Shown one piece after another: positions 33,381-42,735 of a DNA stretch of 64,000 nt. The stretch lies in NCBI RefSeq assembly GCF_905397275.1, contig NZ_CAJPUY010000012.1, forward strand, positions 124,001 to 188,000, written 5' to 3'. Each line of letters begins with the position of its first letter. Position 1 is the stretch's first letter. A program made the position numbers and the translations under genes. This DNA is from Cupriavidus yeoncheonensis. Lineage in GTDB: Bacteria; Pseudomonadota; Gammaproteobacteria; Burkholderiales; Burkholderiaceae. Under the pieces are notes generated by a model. That model made no database searches. It had not been told where the DNA came from and saw only the letters and a program-made list of their open reading frames with translations.

Positions 33381-33749
33381 ATGAAAGCCGCACCGTTTCT
33401 GAAGATCGATTTCAACACCCGCAAGGCGCTCGTGTTCGCGCTGACCGCCGAGCGGCTGTCAGCCTATTACGAACACGGCAAATGGCTCACCGACGGACAG
33501 GGCGCCACGCTGGCCGGAGAATGGCTGTCACGCTCCAAGCTGCAACTCGCCCTGTCGGAACGCCGCCTGCTCTCGGAGCTGAGCGACCAGTTCGCACGCC
33601 AGCTGGCGGACACGCTTTCGCGCGAAGCCGGGCTCTATGCCTCGCACGAAATGATGGAAGCGCTCGACCCCAACTACCAGTCCGCGTTCGCGCATGACAT
33701 GCTCGACGAATGCGAGCGGCTGCTGCGCGAGAACGGCGTCAACGAGTAG
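33381..33749 (+). CDS. Hypothetical 122-residue protein
   Basis: Starts at ATG 33381 and lies just downstream of the esterase gene, so probably cotranscribed. It is mostly helical and charged (KLQLALSERRLLSELSDQFA, then RQLADTLSREAGLYASHEMM), with no signal peptide or membrane segment. A longer frame begins inside the esterase gene and was rejected. No family recognised. Confidence 0.6.
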   Translation: MKAAPFLKIDFNTRKALVFALTAERLSAYYEHGKWLTDGQGATLAGEWLSRSKLQLALSERRLLSELSDQFARQLADTLSREAGLYASHEMMEALDPNYQSAFAHDMLDECERLLRENGVNE

Positions 33750-34018
33750 CCTTCCGGTCCGTTCCCGGACCTCCCGCCACAACGCCGCGCATCCACTGAC
33801 GGGTCCAGTTCCAGCACATCGGCCGCGCCGCGTGCCGATCCGGTCTCGATGATCTGCAGCGGGCACAGTGCCCGCTTCCGGCACAGTACCTCGGCCATCC
33901 TTTCCCCTGCCTCGTCTCGCGACTGTTGCAATTTATACAACGTTTTACCGCAAGCATCGTCATGGATGCGGCGGGCATGCGCGTGGAGAATGCGTGCACG
34001 ATCCCATTCGCCGAGCCC

Positions 34019-35200
34019 ATGAACCCATCCAGCCTTGCAGACCTGCGGAAGTCCATCCAGACCCTCGCGCCGGAATTTGTCGAGATCCGCCGGAAGATCC
34101 ATTCGCATCCCGAACTGGCCTTCGAGGAGCGCCGGACCAGCGACCTGGTTGCCGAGTGCCTGGCGGCATGGGGCTATGAAGTCCATCGCGGCCTGGGCAC
34201 GACCGGCCTTGTCGGTACGCTGAAGAAGGGCCAGGGGACGAAGGCGCTCGGCATCCGCGCCGACATGGATGCGCTGCCGATCCAGGAGAGGACCGGCCAG
34301 GACTATGCGAGCACCATTCCCGGCAAGATGCACGCGTGCGGGCACGATGGCCATACCGCCATCCTGCTTTGTGCGGCCCGCCATCTGGCGGAGTCCGTCG
34401 ATTTCAATGGCACGCTGAACCTCATCTTCCAGCCCGCGGAAGAAAACGAAGGCGGTGCACTGCGCATGCTGGAGGACGGCCTGTTCCAGCGCTTCCCGTG
34501 CGACGAGGTCTACGCGCTGCACAACACCCCCGGGCTGCCGGTGGGCCAGATCGGGGTCAGCCCCGGCCCCGCCATGGCATCGTTCGACCGCGCCACGGTG
34601 ACGCTGCGCGGCCGCGGCGCGCACGGCGCCATGCCGCATCACGGCATCGATCCCATGCAGTGCGCCGCCAGCATCGTGCTGGGGCTGCAATCCATCGTCA
34701 GCCGCGAAATCGACGCACTCCGGTCCGCCGTGATCACGGTCGGCTCGATTCAGGCCGGCGCCACCTACAACGTCGTGCCGGAAAGCGCGCTGATCAAGAT
34801 CGGCGTGCGCACGCTCGACCCCGTGGTACGCACGCTCGTCGAAACGCGTATCCAGGCATTCGTGACCGCGCAGGCCCAGAGCTTCGGCCTGCAGTCGGAG
34901 GTCGTCTACGAACGCATGTACCCGGTGCTCGTCAACCATGCTGCACAGACCGCGCGCGCACGCGAGGCCGCCATCCGGCTGGTCGGCGAAGCAAACGTGG
35001 TGGAGCGCTCCCCGGTCATGGGCAGCGAGGACTTTGCCTACATGCTCGAACACCGCCCCGGCGCGTACGTGCGGCTTGGCAACGGCCTGGGCGAAGACGG
35101 GGGATGCATGGTCCACAACCCCCTCTATGACTTCAACGACAAGGCCTTGCCCGTGGGCGCCGCATTCTGGACGCACCTGGCGCAGAGCTACCTGGCCTGA
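34019..35200 (+). CDS. M20-family amidohydrolase (hippurate hydrolase-like)
   Basis: A 393-residue M20 metallo-amidohydrolase that cleaves N-acyl amino acids or similar amides. Motifs: RRKIHSHPELAFEERRTSDL, LGIRADMDALPI, GKMHACGHDGHTAILLCAAR with dinuclear-metal ligands, IFQPAEENEGGALRMLEDGL with the catalytic glutamate, and the late ligand region MGSEDFAYMLE. The frame extends upstream to 33926; ATG at 34019 gives the normal family start (MNPSSLADL), though its ribosome site is weak. A Bug protein gene follows 35 bases on, so substrate uptake and hydrolysis may be linked. Confidence 0.85.
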   Translation: MNPSSLADLRKSIQTLAPEFVEIRRKIHSHPELAFEERRTSDLVAECLAAWGYEVHRGLGTTGLVGTLKKGQGTKALGIRADMDALPIQERTGQDYASTIPGKMHACGHDGHTAILLCAARHLAESVDFNGTLNLIFQPAEENEGGALRMLEDGLFQRFPCDEVYALHNTPGLPVGQIGVSPGPAMASFDRATVTLRGRGAHGAMPHHGIDPMQCAASIVLGLQSIVSREIDALRSAVITVGSIQAGATYNVVPESALIKIGVRTLDPVVRTLVETRIQAFVTAQAQSFGLQSEVVYERMYPVLVNHAAQTARAREAAIRLVGEANVVERSPVMGSEDFAYMLEHRPGAYVRLGNGLGEDGGCMVHNPLYDFNDKALPVGAAFWTHLAQSYLA

Positions 35201-35235
35201 ACTTGGCCTCAGACAATCCGCGAATGGGGGCAACC

Positions 35236-36246
35236 ATGCATGCGATCAACCGCCGCCGCTTTCTCCAGTACGCAGGCCTCGCCGCCGGCAGCACCGCGCT
35301 CAACAGCCTGCCGGCGCTCGCGGCGGAAGTCTTTCCGGCCAAGCCGCTCTCGCTCGTCGTGCCCTACCCGGCCGGAGGCGCCAGCGACACGGCCGCACGC
35401 ATCTTCGGTGAATCGATCAGCAAGAGCGTCAGGCAGCAAGTGCTCGTCGAGAACTACGGTGGCGGCACCGGACTGATCGGCGCCGGCAAGGTACTGGCCG
35501 CGCCGGCCGATGGCTACACCTTCTTCCATGGTTCGATGAACGAGGTCTTCCTGGCGCCGCTACTCAACCCGGCCGCACGCTACAAGCCGCAGGACTTCAT
35601 GCTGGCCGCGCCGGTCAGCGACACCAACATCGTGCTGATGGTCCGCAACGGCATCCCCGCCGATACGCTCGACAAGTTCATCGACTACGCGAAGCAAGGC
35701 AAGGGCAAGCCGCTGACCTACGCGACCGTCGGCATCGACTCGATCTACCACCTGATGGGCGACGCGCTGGGCGCGCGCCTCGGGCTGAGCTTCCTGCACG
35801 TGCCGTACAAGGGTGCCGCGCCGGCACTGCAGGGCCTGGCCGGCGGCGAAGTGGACTTTGCCATCCTGGCCTACCAGTCAAATTTCGACGCGATGCAGCA
35901 GCAGGGCCGCCTGAAGGTGCTGACCAGCTTCTCGCAGACCCTGCCCGCATCGCTGAAGCACATTCCACCGATTTCCCGGAGCCGGACGGTGCCTGACTTC
36001 GAGTACATGATCAGCGGCGGCTACTTCGTCAGGCAAGGCACGCCCGCGGAGCGCGTGGCGGTGCTGCGCCAGGCCATCGGCGAAGCCCTGAGCAAGCCCG
36101 AACTGCGCGCCAGGCTGGAGGCCGAGGGACGTACCGTCGAGCAGCCCATCGACAGCCAGCAGCAGGCGAACCAGTTCTTCGACCAGTACCTGGCGCGTGC
36201 CACGCAGTTGATCCGCAGCGTGGGTCGGAAGACTACCGCGGCCTGA
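35236..36246 (+). CDS. Bug-family (TctC) solute-binding protein
   Basis: A 336-residue periplasmic binding protein. A signal with three arginines (INRRRFLQYAGLAAGSTAL, ending LPALAA) suggests Tat or Sec export. Mature motifs are FPAKPLSLVVPYPAGGASDT, VENYGGGTGLIGAGKVLAAP, LTYATVGIDSIYHLMG and LHVPYKGAAPALQGLAGGEV. I took the ATG at 35236, with GGGGG five bases before, over earlier starts. It is in one unit with the M20 amidohydrolase. The ligand is probably an acylated or aromatic carboxylate (inference). Confidence 0.86.
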   Translation: MHAINRRRFLQYAGLAAGSTALNSLPALAAEVFPAKPLSLVVPYPAGGASDTAARIFGESISKSVRQQVLVENYGGGTGLIGAGKVLAAPADGYTFFHGSMNEVFLAPLLNPAARYKPQDFMLAAPVSDTNIVLMVRNGIPADTLDKFIDYAKQGKGKPLTYATVGIDSIYHLMGDALGARLGLSFLHVPYKGAAPALQGLAGGEVDFAILAYQSNFDAMQQQGRLKVLTSFSQTLPASLKHIPPISRSRTVPDFEYMISGGYFVRQGTPAERVAVLRQAIGEALSKPELRARLEAEGRTVEQPIDSQQQANQFFDQYLARATQLIRSVGRKTTAA

Positions 36247-36257
36247 CCACGCGGCGT

Positions 36258-37664
36258 TCAGGGCGTGCGCGCGGAAGCAGGCGCCGCCCGCCTACCCTTC
36301 CCGAGTTCCGCCACATCCAGTCGCCGGAATACCAGCGCCGACAACAGCGTGATCGTGCCCACCACGACAAAGGCAAGCCGGAAAGCCGGACCGGCCTCGC
36401 CGAGCCGCGCGCTGAACAGCGTCACCAGTCCGCCACCGACCGTCACGCCGAGGCCGATGGCCAGCATCTGCACCATCGAGAAGAGGCTGTTGCCGCTGCC
36501 CGCGTCCGCCACGCTCAGGCCCTTGAGCGTGACACTGTTCATCGCCGCGAACTGCATCGAGTTGGTTGCGCCGAACAGTGCGAGCTGTGCGATGGATAGC
36601 GCCAGCGGCCACCCCGGCGACATCGCTCCGAACGATGCGATCGACGCGCCCACCAGCGCGGTGTTCACCAGCAGGAATTTCTCATAGCCGAAGCGTGCTA
36701 CCAGCGGCACGATCCAGCGCTTGGACAGCGTGCCCGCCAGCGCGGCCGGCAGCAGCATCAGGCCGGCATGGAACGGCGAGTAGCCAAGCTGCAGTTGCAT
36801 CAGCAGCGGCAGCAGGAACGGCACCGCGCCGGAACCGATGCGGCAGACGAGATTGCCCGCGAGCCCCACGCTGAAATTCGGCTCGCGGAACAGCGCCAGA
36901 CGGAACAGTGGCGCGCGGCTGCGGCGTGCATGCGGGATATACAGCAGCGCGGCCACCACGCTGAGCGCGGCAAGTCCCGCGTTCCAGCCCGCATGGCTCG
37001 CCTGCAGCGGCGCATCGAGCGCGAGCGAGAACGCCACCATGCACAGGGACAGCAGCCCGCAGCCAACCCAGTCGAACGGCGGCGCGCCGGCGGTGTCGCC
37101 ACCGGGCAGGTAACGGCGCACAGCCAGCAGGCCGACCACGCCGACAGGCACATTGATCAGGAAGATCCAGTGCCAGGAAACGTGCTGTACCAGCCAGCCA
37201 CCCAGCACGGGCCCGAAGATCGGGCCCACCTGTCCCGCGACTGACACAAAGGCCAGCGCGGCAATGTACTGCTCGCCCGATACATTGCGCAGCACGGCCA
37301 GCCGTCCGATCGGCAGCAGCATGGAGCCGCCGATGCCCTGCACCACGCGCGCGATCACCAGTTGCGGCAAGGTTTGCGCGCCGGCGCAGAACAGCGATCC
37401 GAGCACGAAGATCAGGATGGCGCTGAAGTAGACCCGTCGCGTACCGAAGCGGTCCGCCAGCCAGCCTGACGCTGGCGTGAGCATGGCCATGGTCAGCGTG
37501 TATGCCACCACCACCGGTTGCAGGTCCAGCGGCTTGCGCCCGAGGCTGTGCGCCATCGACGGCAATGCGGTATTGACGATGGTGGTATCGAGCGTCTGCA
37601 TGAAGAAACCGGCAGCGACGATCCACAACATGGCCTTGAGGGAGGAAGTGGAAGCTTGGCTCAT
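36258..37664 (-). CDS. MFS multidrug efflux transporter, DHA2 family (MdtD/EmrB-like)
   Basis: A 468-residue major facilitator with about 14 transmembrane helices. The family signature is at the start (FFMQTLDTTIVNTALPSMAH), followed by SGWLADRFGTRRVYFSAILI and the antiporter motif C-like GQVGPIFGPVLGGWLVQH. It should export drugs or metabolites using proton flow. The frame continues 250 codons upstream without a plausible protein, so the start is set at ATG 37664. It is divergent from a LysR gene that may control it. Confidence 0.85.
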   Translation of the reverse strand: MSQASTSSLKAMLWIVAAGFFMQTLDTTIVNTALPSMAHSLGRKPLDLQPVVVAYTLTMAMLTPASGWLADRFGTRRVYFSAILIFVLGSLFCAGAQTLPQLVIARVVQGIGGSMLLPIGRLAVLRNVSGEQYIAALAFVSVAGQVGPIFGPVLGGWLVQHVSWHWIFLINVPVGVVGLLAVRRYLPGGDTAGAPPFDWVGCGLLSLCMVAFSLALDAPLQASHAGWNAGLAALSVVAALLYIPHARRSRAPLFRLALFREPNFSVGLAGNLVCRIGSGAVPFLLPLLMQLQLGYSPFHAGLMLLPAALAGTLSKRWIVPLVARFGYEKFLLVNTALVGASIASFGAMSPGWPLALSIAQLALFGATNSMQFAAMNSVTLKGLSVADAGSGNSLFSMVQMLAIGLGVTVGGGLVTLFSARLGEAGPAFRLAFVVVGTITLLSALVFRRLDVAELGKGRRAAPASARTP

Positions 37665-37827
37665 GGGGGCGGGGCATTGTGCTTGGCATGGCGTGCAACC
37701 AGGGCTGGATTTCGTCCGCAAAGCCTTGGCAGCCATGTCATGGAATCGATCATAGCCGCCGACGGTCAATCGGGAACCCTGCCAGGTGTATTGACTGCCA
37801 TCGGATTTGCCGATGACAATATTCCCC

Positions 37828-38694
37828 ATGCTCAACCCTGTCTGGATCCAAACCTTCGCCACGGTGGCCGCCGCGCGCAGCTTCTCCGAGGCCGGCCGGC
37901 AGCTGGACCTGTCGCAGTCAAGCGTCAGTGACCATATCCGGCGGCTGGAGCAAAGCGTCGGGCGTCGCCTGTTCATCCGCGACACGCACTCCCTGTCGAT
38001 GACACCCGATGGCGAAGCGCTGCTCGTGCATGCGCGGCTGATCCTGGAAGCGATTGCACGCGCGGAGTCGCAGTTCACGGCGCCACGGTTGCGTGGGCGT
38101 GTCAGGCTCGGGACTTCGGAGGACCTGGCGCAGGGGCCGCTGTCGGGCGTGCTGTCGGCGTTCCGCAATACGCACCCCGACGTGGAGATGGAAATCACCA
38201 TCGCCATGACCAGCAAGCTGTACGAGTTGATGGATGCCGGCTCGCTCGACCTGATGCTCGGCAAGCGCCGCCAGGGCGACCGCCGCGGCGTAGCGCTGTT
38301 TCGCGGCTCGCTGGAGTGGCTGGCGCGTCCCGGGACCATGGTGGACCTGTCCCAGCCGTTGCCGCTGATCCTGGTGCACGAGCCGAGCGTGACGCGCTCG
38401 GTCGTGCTTGACACCCTGGCCAAGGCCGGCTGCCAGTGGCAGGTCGTCTGCAGCAGCAGCAGCCATTCCGGGTGCCTTGCCGCCGCCCGCGGCGGACTTG
38501 GGCTGACGGTGCGCTCGCGCTATCTCTACGGCGAAGGCGTTGCGCCTCCGCTCAACTGGGAGCGCCTGCCGGCGCTGCCCGAGGTCGAATTCATTTCGCT
38601 GTCGGCACGCCGGCTGAGCCAGCCGGCCGAGACGCTGCTGCGGCTGCTGCAAAAGAGCGACCTGCGGGCCGCAAGCAGCCGGACCGCCGGCTAA
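37828..38694 (+). CDS. LysR-family regulator, divergent from the MFS gene
   Basis: A 288-residue LysR regulator. The winged helix is in residues 1-60 (WIQTFATVAAARSFSEAGRQ, then LSQSSVSDHIRRLEQSVGRR), followed by an effector domain of the type seen in regulators of drug-efflux genes. It starts 163 bases from the divergent MFS gene, so control of that transporter is likely. An upstream in-frame ATG at 37807 is possible. Its end overlaps the convergent isomerase gene by four bases. Confidence 0.82.
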   Translation: MLNPVWIQTFATVAAARSFSEAGRQLDLSQSSVSDHIRRLEQSVGRRLFIRDTHSLSMTPDGEALLVHARLILEAIARAESQFTAPRLRGRVRLGTSEDLAQGPLSGVLSAFRNTHPDVEMEITIAMTSKLYELMDAGSLDLMLGKRRQGDRRGVALFRGSLEWLARPGTMVDLSQPLPLILVHEPSVTRSVVLDTLAKAGCQWQVVCSSSSHSGCLAAARGGLGLTVRSRYLYGEGVAPPLNWERLPALPEVEFISLSARRLSQPAETLLRLLQKSDLRAASSRTAG

Positions 38695-39797
38695 CCCTCC
38701 GCCAGCTCATCAAGCGCCGCGTAAGCCGTAGCGAGGTGGTATGGCGACGTAGATGGCATTTCGGCCCGCACCACTTCGCCGGATGGCGCCAGGCATTCAT
38801 GCCAGCCGCCCGCATGCAGGAAACGGCGGCGGTACTGGCGCAACTGCGCTTCCAGCGTCGCCAGCGATTCCGGTGTCCCATGCACGGCCAGCGCGCGGGC
38901 GAATTCCGTCTGCGCCCAGATGCGTTCGGTGCCGTCGAGCAGGCTGCCGTCGGCATCGAGGGCGGCGCTGACGCCCAGCGTACCGGGGACCACGCCATGC
39001 GCCTGCGCGAAAACGAACGCGCGCTGCAGCGAAGCGGCAAGCGGTACGCCCTCGAACAGCGCGGGGTTGCCCGCAACCAGCGAATACCACTCGAACTGAT
39101 GGCCGGGCTCGACGCGGTTGCCTGCCGTGCCTTGCGGCAGCTCCGCGATGCAGCCGCTGGCCGGATCCACGAACCGGTCCTGCAAAGCCGCGGCGATCTC
39201 GCGCAGGCGCTGGGCATACCATTCGTCGCCGGTAGCCTCCAGCGCCGCGAGATAGGCCTCGGTAAGGTGCATGATGGGGTTCTGCTGCACGCCCGCGCCC
39301 TTGTCCTTGAAGAACTCGGAAAGCGCCGCGTGATACAGCCCGGCACCGTCGGCAAAGCGCTGTTCGACCAGCTCGCGCGTTTCCTGCAGCACGGCCAGCG
39401 CGTCCTCATTGCCGCCACAGGCGTAGGAGTGCGCGCACGCGAAGATCACGAAGGCATGCGTATAGAGGTCGCGCGTCGAGTCCAGCGGCATGCCTGCCGG
39501 GTCGACGCTGTAGATCCAGCCGCCTTCGCCGGTGCTGAAGTAGGCCTGCAGGGAACCGAACAGGGTATCGGCATGATCGAGCTGGCCCGCCACCGAAAAC
39601 ACGTAGATCTGGCGCGCGCAGGCCATGGCCCGGTAGCGCGCCGGCGGCAGGGCATTGCCGCTGGCACCATCGAGCGCCTCATAGGGCAGCAACAGGTCGG
39701 CGTTCCAGCCGTTGCCGGTCCAGTGCGGCAGGATGGCGGTGTCATAGTGTGCGCGCAGCGACGCAACCAGTTCGGCAAGTTGAGGCGAGATGGTCAT
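38691..39797 (-). CDS. AGE-family (N-acylglucosamine 2-epimerase-like) sugar isomerase
   Basis: A 368-residue (alpha/alpha)6-barrel protein of the N-acylglucosamine 2-epimerase/mannose isomerase family. Visible motifs include ARQIYVFSVAGQL, GGWIYSVDPAGMPLDSTRDL, the active-site DLYTHAFVIFACAHSY, NPIMHLTEAYLAALEAT, and EPGHQFEWYSLV with the catalytic histidine. It is likely an aldose-ketose isomerase or epimerase of mannose/glucose type. The upstream in-frame extension to 40118 was rejected. It stands alone, so its pathway is unclear. Confidence 0.82.
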   Translation of the reverse strand: MTISPQLAELVASLRAHYDTAILPHWTGNGWNADLLLPYEALDGASGNALPPARYRAMACARQIYVFSVAGQLDHADTLFGSLQAYFSTGEGGWIYSVDPAGMPLDSTRDLYTHAFVIFACAHSYACGGNEDALAVLQETRELVEQRFADGAGLYHAALSEFFKDKGAGVQQNPIMHLTEAYLAALEATGDEWYAQRLREIAAALQDRFVDPASGCIAELPQGTAGNRVEPGHQFEWYSLVAGNPALFEGVPLAASLQRAFVFAQAHGVVPGTLGVSAALDADGSLLDGTERIWAQTEFARALAVHGTPESLATLEAQLRQYRRRFLHAGGWHECLAPSGEVVRAEMPSTSPYHLATAYAALDELAEG

Positions 39798-39972
39798 GCG
39801 GATCCGGAGAAGCGGGCGCCACCCGGCGCCCCGGAGCAGAAGATACTGGAAACCACGCGGCGGCGGAAGATGCACGGTGCGGCACGGCGCATCCGCAAAC
39901 GGGAATCGAGGCTGGTATTGGGTGCTCGCAATTGCTAGCATCGAGTGGTCGCCGTCTTCTTGGGAGACTGTC

Positions 39973-40221
39973 ATGTCGACCCAGCCCCTGACCCTCGCGG
40001 ACAGCCACCGCACCCTCGTGCTCCATGTCCTGGAAGATCCGCCTGGCCTGTACACCTGGCGCATCGTGATGGAAGAGCACTGCGGCGCGGCTGACGCTGA
40101 CTGCACCATCGAAGCCACTTCGGCTTACCGCTCGGAGGCAGAAGCGGAAGCCGCCTGCTGGGCAGCAGGCAATTACATGCTGGACGGGCCACGCGCCGCC
40201 GGAGAAGTGCGGCCTTCGTGA
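39973..40221 (+). CDS. Hypothetical 82-residue protein
   Basis: ATG at 39973 after GGGAG. A small acidic protein (HVLEDPPGLYTWRIVMEEHC, then SEAEAEAACWAAGNYMLDG) with no signal or membrane segment. Its predicted beta-then-helix layout resembles small DUF-type proteins of this order. The gene precedes two more small unknown ORFs on the same strand. Confidence 0.6.
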   Translation: MSTQPLTLADSHRTLVLHVLEDPPGLYTWRIVMEEHCGAADADCTIEATSAYRSEAEAEAACWAAGNYMLDGPRAAGEVRPS

Positions 40222-40231
40222 CCTCGCGCCT

Positions 40232-40314
40232 CCGGCGGCTTTGCTCCGCCGGGTCGCATCGCCTAACCTGAAATCGTCGGCAGTGGCAACGCGGAGGCTT
40301 TTTTTCTCCGCGTT
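40232..40314. other. Two adjacent hairpins between small ORFs
   Basis: CCGGCGG (40232-40238) pairs with CCGCCGG (40246-40252), and AACGCGGAG (40288-40296) pairs with CTCCGCGTT (40306-40314) around a T-rich loop. The T-run lies in the loop rather than after the stem, so these are not clear terminators; attenuation or RNA-protection roles are possible. Confidence 0.35.
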
Positions 40315-40447
40315 CCTCCGGCCACCCCGGATCCCACGGGGCACATGCCACTTGCCGCATGCCCGAAATATTCCTGGCCTTTACTACCGCGTATGCCGGC
40401 CCCGTGCACGCACGATGCGCCCGACGGCAGCGCCGCAGGAGTCCGCT

Positions 40448-40723
40448 ATGGAAAAGCCGGTCGTCAGTCCCCAGCGCTTTGTCGAGTTGATGAACGAGCG
40501 CCTGGCCAGGCACCCTCTGTTCCGGGAGGGTATGCACGTGTACGCCATCCCGCAGCACACCGACCATCCGCGCAGCCTGGTCTGCGTGGGGCCGCGCGGC
40601 ACCGCGGGCGTCTGCGCCACGATCGAGAATATCGTGCGTGGCGAATGCGAGGTATTCCCCGATATCTCTCAGGAATGGCACAGGCCCGGCGGCTCGCCGC
40701 AGCACGGCGCGAGCCTGCGCTGA
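40448..40723 (+). CDS. Hypothetical 91-residue protein
   Basis: ATG at 40448, with AGGAG upstream. It reads MEKPVVSPQRFVELMNERL and then YAIPQHTDHPRSLVCVGP, with two further cysteines later (VCATIENIVRGECEVF). Cytoplasmic and soluble by composition. No family recognised; a longer frame from 40241 was rejected. Confidence 0.6.
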   Translation: MEKPVVSPQRFVELMNERLARHPLFREGMHVYAIPQHTDHPRSLVCVGPRGTAGVCATIENIVRGECEVFPDISQEWHRPGGSPQHGASLR

Positions 40724-40735
40724 ATTTCAGCAGTC

Positions 40736-41008
40736 ATGCCCAGCGGATCACACGAACATAGCGTCGGCTATCGTGGCTACCGCATCCACATCGTAGCCTT
40801 GCGCTACGGCGGCCAGCACGACGGCTGGTGGACGTTGCGTGCGCGCGTCTGGCAGCACGGCCACGCCCTGCCCTACGCGGACCCGGACGGTGGCGTGCGC
40901 TTTGCCTGCGCCGCCGATGCCAGCCGCGCGGGGCTGGCATGGGGCCGCGAGATCATCGACAGGCTGATTGCCAGCCAGCAGGCCGCCGAAGAGGCTGCCT
41001 TCTCCTGA
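40736..41008 (+). CDS. Hypothetical 90-residue protein
   Basis: Follows the previous small ORF by 12 bases and may be cotranscribed. It reads GYRGYRIHIVALRYGGQHDG, then WWTLRARVWQHGHALPYADP, an aromatic, beta-like start, and ends in a helix (EIIDRLIASQQAAEEAAFS). No signal peptide. Nine bases separate it from the convergent acyl-CoA synthetase gene. No family recognised. Confidence 0.6.
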   Translation: MPSGSHEHSVGYRGYRIHIVALRYGGQHDGWWTLRARVWQHGHALPYADPDGGVRFACAADASRAGLAWGREIIDRLIASQQAAEEAAFS

Positions 41009-41016
41009 CCGTCGCT

Positions 41017-42651
41017 TCAGACGTCGATGGCAGAATCCGACTTCACCTTGCGGCGCAGTTCGAACTTCTGGATCTTGCCCGTCGAGGTCTTGGGCAGCGG
41101 ACCGAAGTACACCGCCTTGGGCACCTTGAAGCCCGCCAGCAGCGTACGGCAATGCGCCATCAGTTCCTCGGCGCTCGCGCTGGCGCCCTCCTTCAGTTCC
41201 ACGAACGCGCAGGGCGTCTCGCCCCACTTCGCGTCCGGCTGCGCCACCACGGCCGCGGCCAGCACGGCCGGATGGCGATAGAGCGCATCCTCCACCTCGA
41301 CGCTGGAGATGTTCTCTCCGCCTGAAATGATGATGTCCTTGCTGCGATCCTTGATCTTGATGTAGCCGTCCGGCATGCATACGCCCAGGTCGCCGGTGTG
41401 GAACCAGCCGCCCGCGAAGGCCTCGCGCGTGGCCTTCTCGTTCTTCAGGTAGCCCTTCATGCAGATATTGCCGCGGAACATGATCTCGCCGATGGTCTCG
41501 CCATCGGCCGGCACAGGCTGCATCGAATCGGGATCGAGCACCGCCACGCCCGACTGCAGGTGATAGCGCACGCCCTGCCGTGCCTTCATCACGGCACGCT
41601 CTTCCTGGGACAGGCTGCTCCAGTCGTCCTGCTCCGCGCATACGGCGGCCGGGCCGTACACCTCGGTAAGGCCGTACACATGGGTCAGCTCGAAGCCCAT
41701 CGCTTCCATCTGCATCAGCACCGCGGCCGGCGGCGGTGCGCCGGCCACCATGCCGCGCACGGGGCCGCGCAGGCCTTCACGCCATGACGGCGGCGCGTTG
41801 ACCAGTGCGGTATGCACGATCGGCGCTGCGCAGTAATGCGTCACGCCTTCGTCGCGCATCAGGTCGAATACCAGGCGCGGCTCGAACTTGCGCAGGCAGA
41901 CGTTGATGCCCGCGCGCGCGGCCACGGTCCACGGGAAGCACCAGCCGTTGCAGTGGAACATAGGCAGCGTCCACAGATAGACCGGATGCTTGGGCAGGTC
42001 CCACTCGAGGATGTTCGAGATCGCGTTCATGGCCGCGCCGCGGTGGTGATACACCACCCCCTTCGGGTCGCCGGTGGTGCCCGAGGTATAGTTCAGCGCA
42101 ATGGCGTCCCACTCGTCGGCAGGTAGCTTCCACGCATAGTCCGGATCGCCCGAGGCCAGGAAGGACTCATAGTCGGTATCGCCAAAGCGCTCGGCCTGTG
42201 GCCCCAGCGCGTCCTCCACGGCGATGACCTTCAGGCCGGGGATTTCCAGCGACATCTGCCGGGCCAGTTCCGCGAATTCCGTATCGGCCAGCAGCACGCG
42301 TGCTTCGCCATGGCGCAGCATGAACACCAGGTTGGCGGCGTCAAGGCGGATATTCAGCGCATTCAGCACGGCGCCGGCCATCGGCACGCCAAAGTGCGCT
42401 TCCACCATGGCCGGCGTATTGGGCAGCAGCGCCGCCACGGTATCGCCCTTGCCGACGCCCGCGCGCGCCAGCGCGCTGGCCAGGCGCCGCGCACGCGCAT
42501 AGGTGTCGCGCCAGTTCTGGCGCACCGGGCCGTGCACGATGGCAGGCCTGTCGCCATACACCTCGGCCGCGCGGACCAGGAAATCAATCGGGGTGATCGG
42601 CACGAAATTGGCCGCATTGCGGCCCAGGCCGCTGTCGAAATCTGTGGGCAT
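41017..42651 (-). CDS. Medium/long-chain fatty-acid acyl-CoA synthetase (AlkK-like AMP-binding enzyme)
   Basis: A 544-residue ANL-superfamily ligase that activates a fatty or aryl-alkyl acid through an acyl-AMP to the CoA thioester. The P-loop-like AMP motif LNYTSGTTGDPKGVVYHHRG, the gate LPMFHCNGWCFPW, HVYGLTEVYGP, GWFHTGDLGV and the lysine-bearing end TSTGKIQKFELR are intact. Overall form is close to AlkK. The start at 42651 has GGAG nine bases upstream; a 30-base longer start exists. It is divergent from a Crp/Fnr regulator with a perfect dyad between them. Confidence 0.86.
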   Translation of the reverse strand: MPTDFDSGLGRNAANFVPITPIDFLVRAAEVYGDRPAIVHGPVRQNWRDTYARARRLASALARAGVGKGDTVAALLPNTPAMVEAHFGVPMAGAVLNALNIRLDAANLVFMLRHGEARVLLADTEFAELARQMSLEIPGLKVIAVEDALGPQAERFGDTDYESFLASGDPDYAWKLPADEWDAIALNYTSGTTGDPKGVVYHHRGAAMNAISNILEWDLPKHPVYLWTLPMFHCNGWCFPWTVAARAGINVCLRKFEPRLVFDLMRDEGVTHYCAAPIVHTALVNAPPSWREGLRGPVRGMVAGAPPPAAVLMQMEAMGFELTHVYGLTEVYGPAAVCAEQDDWSSLSQEERAVMKARQGVRYHLQSGVAVLDPDSMQPVPADGETIGEIMFRGNICMKGYLKNEKATREAFAGGWFHTGDLGVCMPDGYIKIKDRSKDIIISGGENISSVEVEDALYRHPAVLAAAVVAQPDAKWGETPCAFVELKEGASASAEELMAHCRTLLAGFKVPKAVYFGPLPKTSTGKIQKFELRRKVKSDSAIDV

Positions 42652-42735
42652 TGCTTGTGTCTCCGCTGAACTCTTCTGCACCGGGGCGCTGTTACTTTTT
42701 CGTGCGCAAGGCTATCATCGCACACGCCCGGGCTC

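Noticed and set aside
37665..38423. N-terminal extension of the MFS protein over the LysR gene
   Set aside because: Ser/Arg-rich shadow of the LysR gene on the other strand; family start is at 37664.
40288..40314. Hairpin with T-run as terminator
   Set aside because: The T-run is in the loop, not after the stem, so it does not fit a standard terminator.
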